From Candidatus Bipolaricaulota bacterium (lineage in GTDB: Bacteria > Bipolaricaulota > Bipolaricaulia > RBG-16-55-9 > DRXL01): 5,998 bases of DNA. Below, piece by piece: positions 5,435-5,998 of the stretch. Each line of letters begins with the position of its first letter. Within the stretch, counting starts at the first letter, position 1. The notes below the pieces were generated by a model. It saw nothing but the letters and a program-made list of their open reading frames with translations, made no database searches and was not told the origin of the DNA. The stretch is from assembly GCA_026414955.1 (NCBI GenBank), contig JAOAIA010000072.1, positions 1 to 5,998 on the forward strand. The letters run 5' to 3'. Made by a program: the position numbers and the translations under genes.

Positions 5435-5998
5435 ACCAACTGATCGAAGATCGGCTGGGGGAGCGGGCACGAGTCAGTGTTGGGGAACGAGCGATCTTAG
5501 TGGGGTTGGACTTAGGGCAAGGGGCGGACTGGCAGGAGCGGGAATCTATCGAAGAACTGATAGAACTCGCGCGGACGGCGGGGTTGGAAGTCCTCCGAAC
5601 GATTCTGCAAAGGCGCGACAGACCCGACCCGGTGTTTTTTATCGGCAAGGGCAAGGCCGATGAGCTTAAAGAGCTTGCTGTCAAAGCTAACGCACACGTT
5701 ATTGTCTTCAACGATGCGCTCACGCCGGCGCAGGCGCGCAACCTCGAGGAGCGCATTCAGAAGAAAATCATAGATCGCGCCCAATTGATCATGAATATCT
5801 TCGCGCAGCGGGCGCGCTCCAAAGAAGCGAAACTCCAAGTCGAGCTGGCGCAGTTAGAGTATTTATTGCCCAGATTGCGCGGGTGGGCGCCGGCGTTGGG
5901 GCAGCCCAGCGCCGGGATCGGCACGCGCGGCCCCGGCGAGACTCGATTGGCTCAAGAGCGCCACGCGATCCGCCAGCGCACGCACACGCTCAAAGAGC
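5431..5998 (+). CDS. hflX: GTPase HflX, N-terminal part (runs off the window)
   Basis: HflX is a ribosome-binding GTPase that splits stalled or heat-damaged 70S ribosomes, and it belongs to the Obg-HflX group. Only the first 189 codons are inside the window, so the GTPase domain with its G1-G4 motifs is not visible. What is seen is the complete HflX N-terminal domain. It has IGKGKADEL at 71-79, VFNDALTPAQARNLE at 92-106, IIDRAQLIMNIFAQRARSKE at 113-132 and the helical KLQVELAQLEYLLPRL at 134-149. The glycine-rich GIGTRGPGETRL at 162-173 is the diagnostic linker before the coiled region leading to the G domain. The ATG overlaps the murA stop as ATGA, implying translational coupling. A candidate internal promoter and a strong but distant ribosome-binding sequence lie in the end of murA. 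The gene is open at the 3' end and no frameshift is seen in the visible part. Confidence 0.95.
   Translation, partial: MNQLIEDRLGERARVSVGERAILVGLDLGQGADWQERESIEELIELARTAGLEVLRTILQRRDRPDPVFFIGKGKADELKELAVKANAHVIVFNDALTPAQARNLEERIQKKIIDRAQLIMNIFAQRARSKEAKLQVELAQLEYLLPRLRGWAPALGQPSAGIGTRGPGETRLAQERHAIRQRTHTLKE

Overview
This window is a compact, entirely plus-strand stretch of bacterial chromosome with fairly high G+C (my estimate by eye is high 50s percent). It carries core housekeeping genes. I see no insertion sequence, phage gene, CRISPR array, tRNA or rRNA. The phylum cannot be fixed from six universal genes. The presence of rho, a LysM/M23 envelope peptidase and MurA shows a walled bacterium, and the short intergenic gaps suggest a streamlined genome.

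Region 1 (7-1726) holds rpiB (ribose-5-phosphate isomerase B) and glyA (serine hydroxymethyltransferase). They are 22 bases apart and probably cotranscribed from a promoter upstream of the window. The rpiB-glyA pairing recurs in many bacteria. The RpiB copy has Asp where the family's active-site motif normally has His.

Region 2 (1716-1942) is the only real intergenic gap. It holds a near-consensus sigma-70-type promoter (TTGCCA, 17 bases, then TATAAT with an extended -10 TGC) whose -35 box lies inside the end of glyA. It is followed by a leader of about 190 bases. The leader can form two 38-base stem-loops, contains a possible 13-codon leader ORF, and ends in a perfect AGGAGGTG ribosome-binding site for rho. 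I see no intrinsic terminator between glyA and rho.

Region 3 (1943-5998) is a tightly overlapping operon. It runs rho (termination factor), a membrane-anchored protein with two LysM domains and an M23 metallopeptidase domain, murA (first committed step of peptidoglycan synthesis), and hflX (ribosome-associated GTPase, cut by the window end). Each junction is a stop/start overlap (8, 4 and 4 bases), which implies translational coupling. A second TGCTATAAT extended -10 near the end of murA may give hflX its own promoter.

Functionally, the operon joins RNA-level control (Rho) and ribosome rescue (HflX) with cell-wall precursor synthesis and wall remodelling. I found no evidence of a wholly new system. 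The best leads are the structured rho leader and the RpiB active-site substitution.
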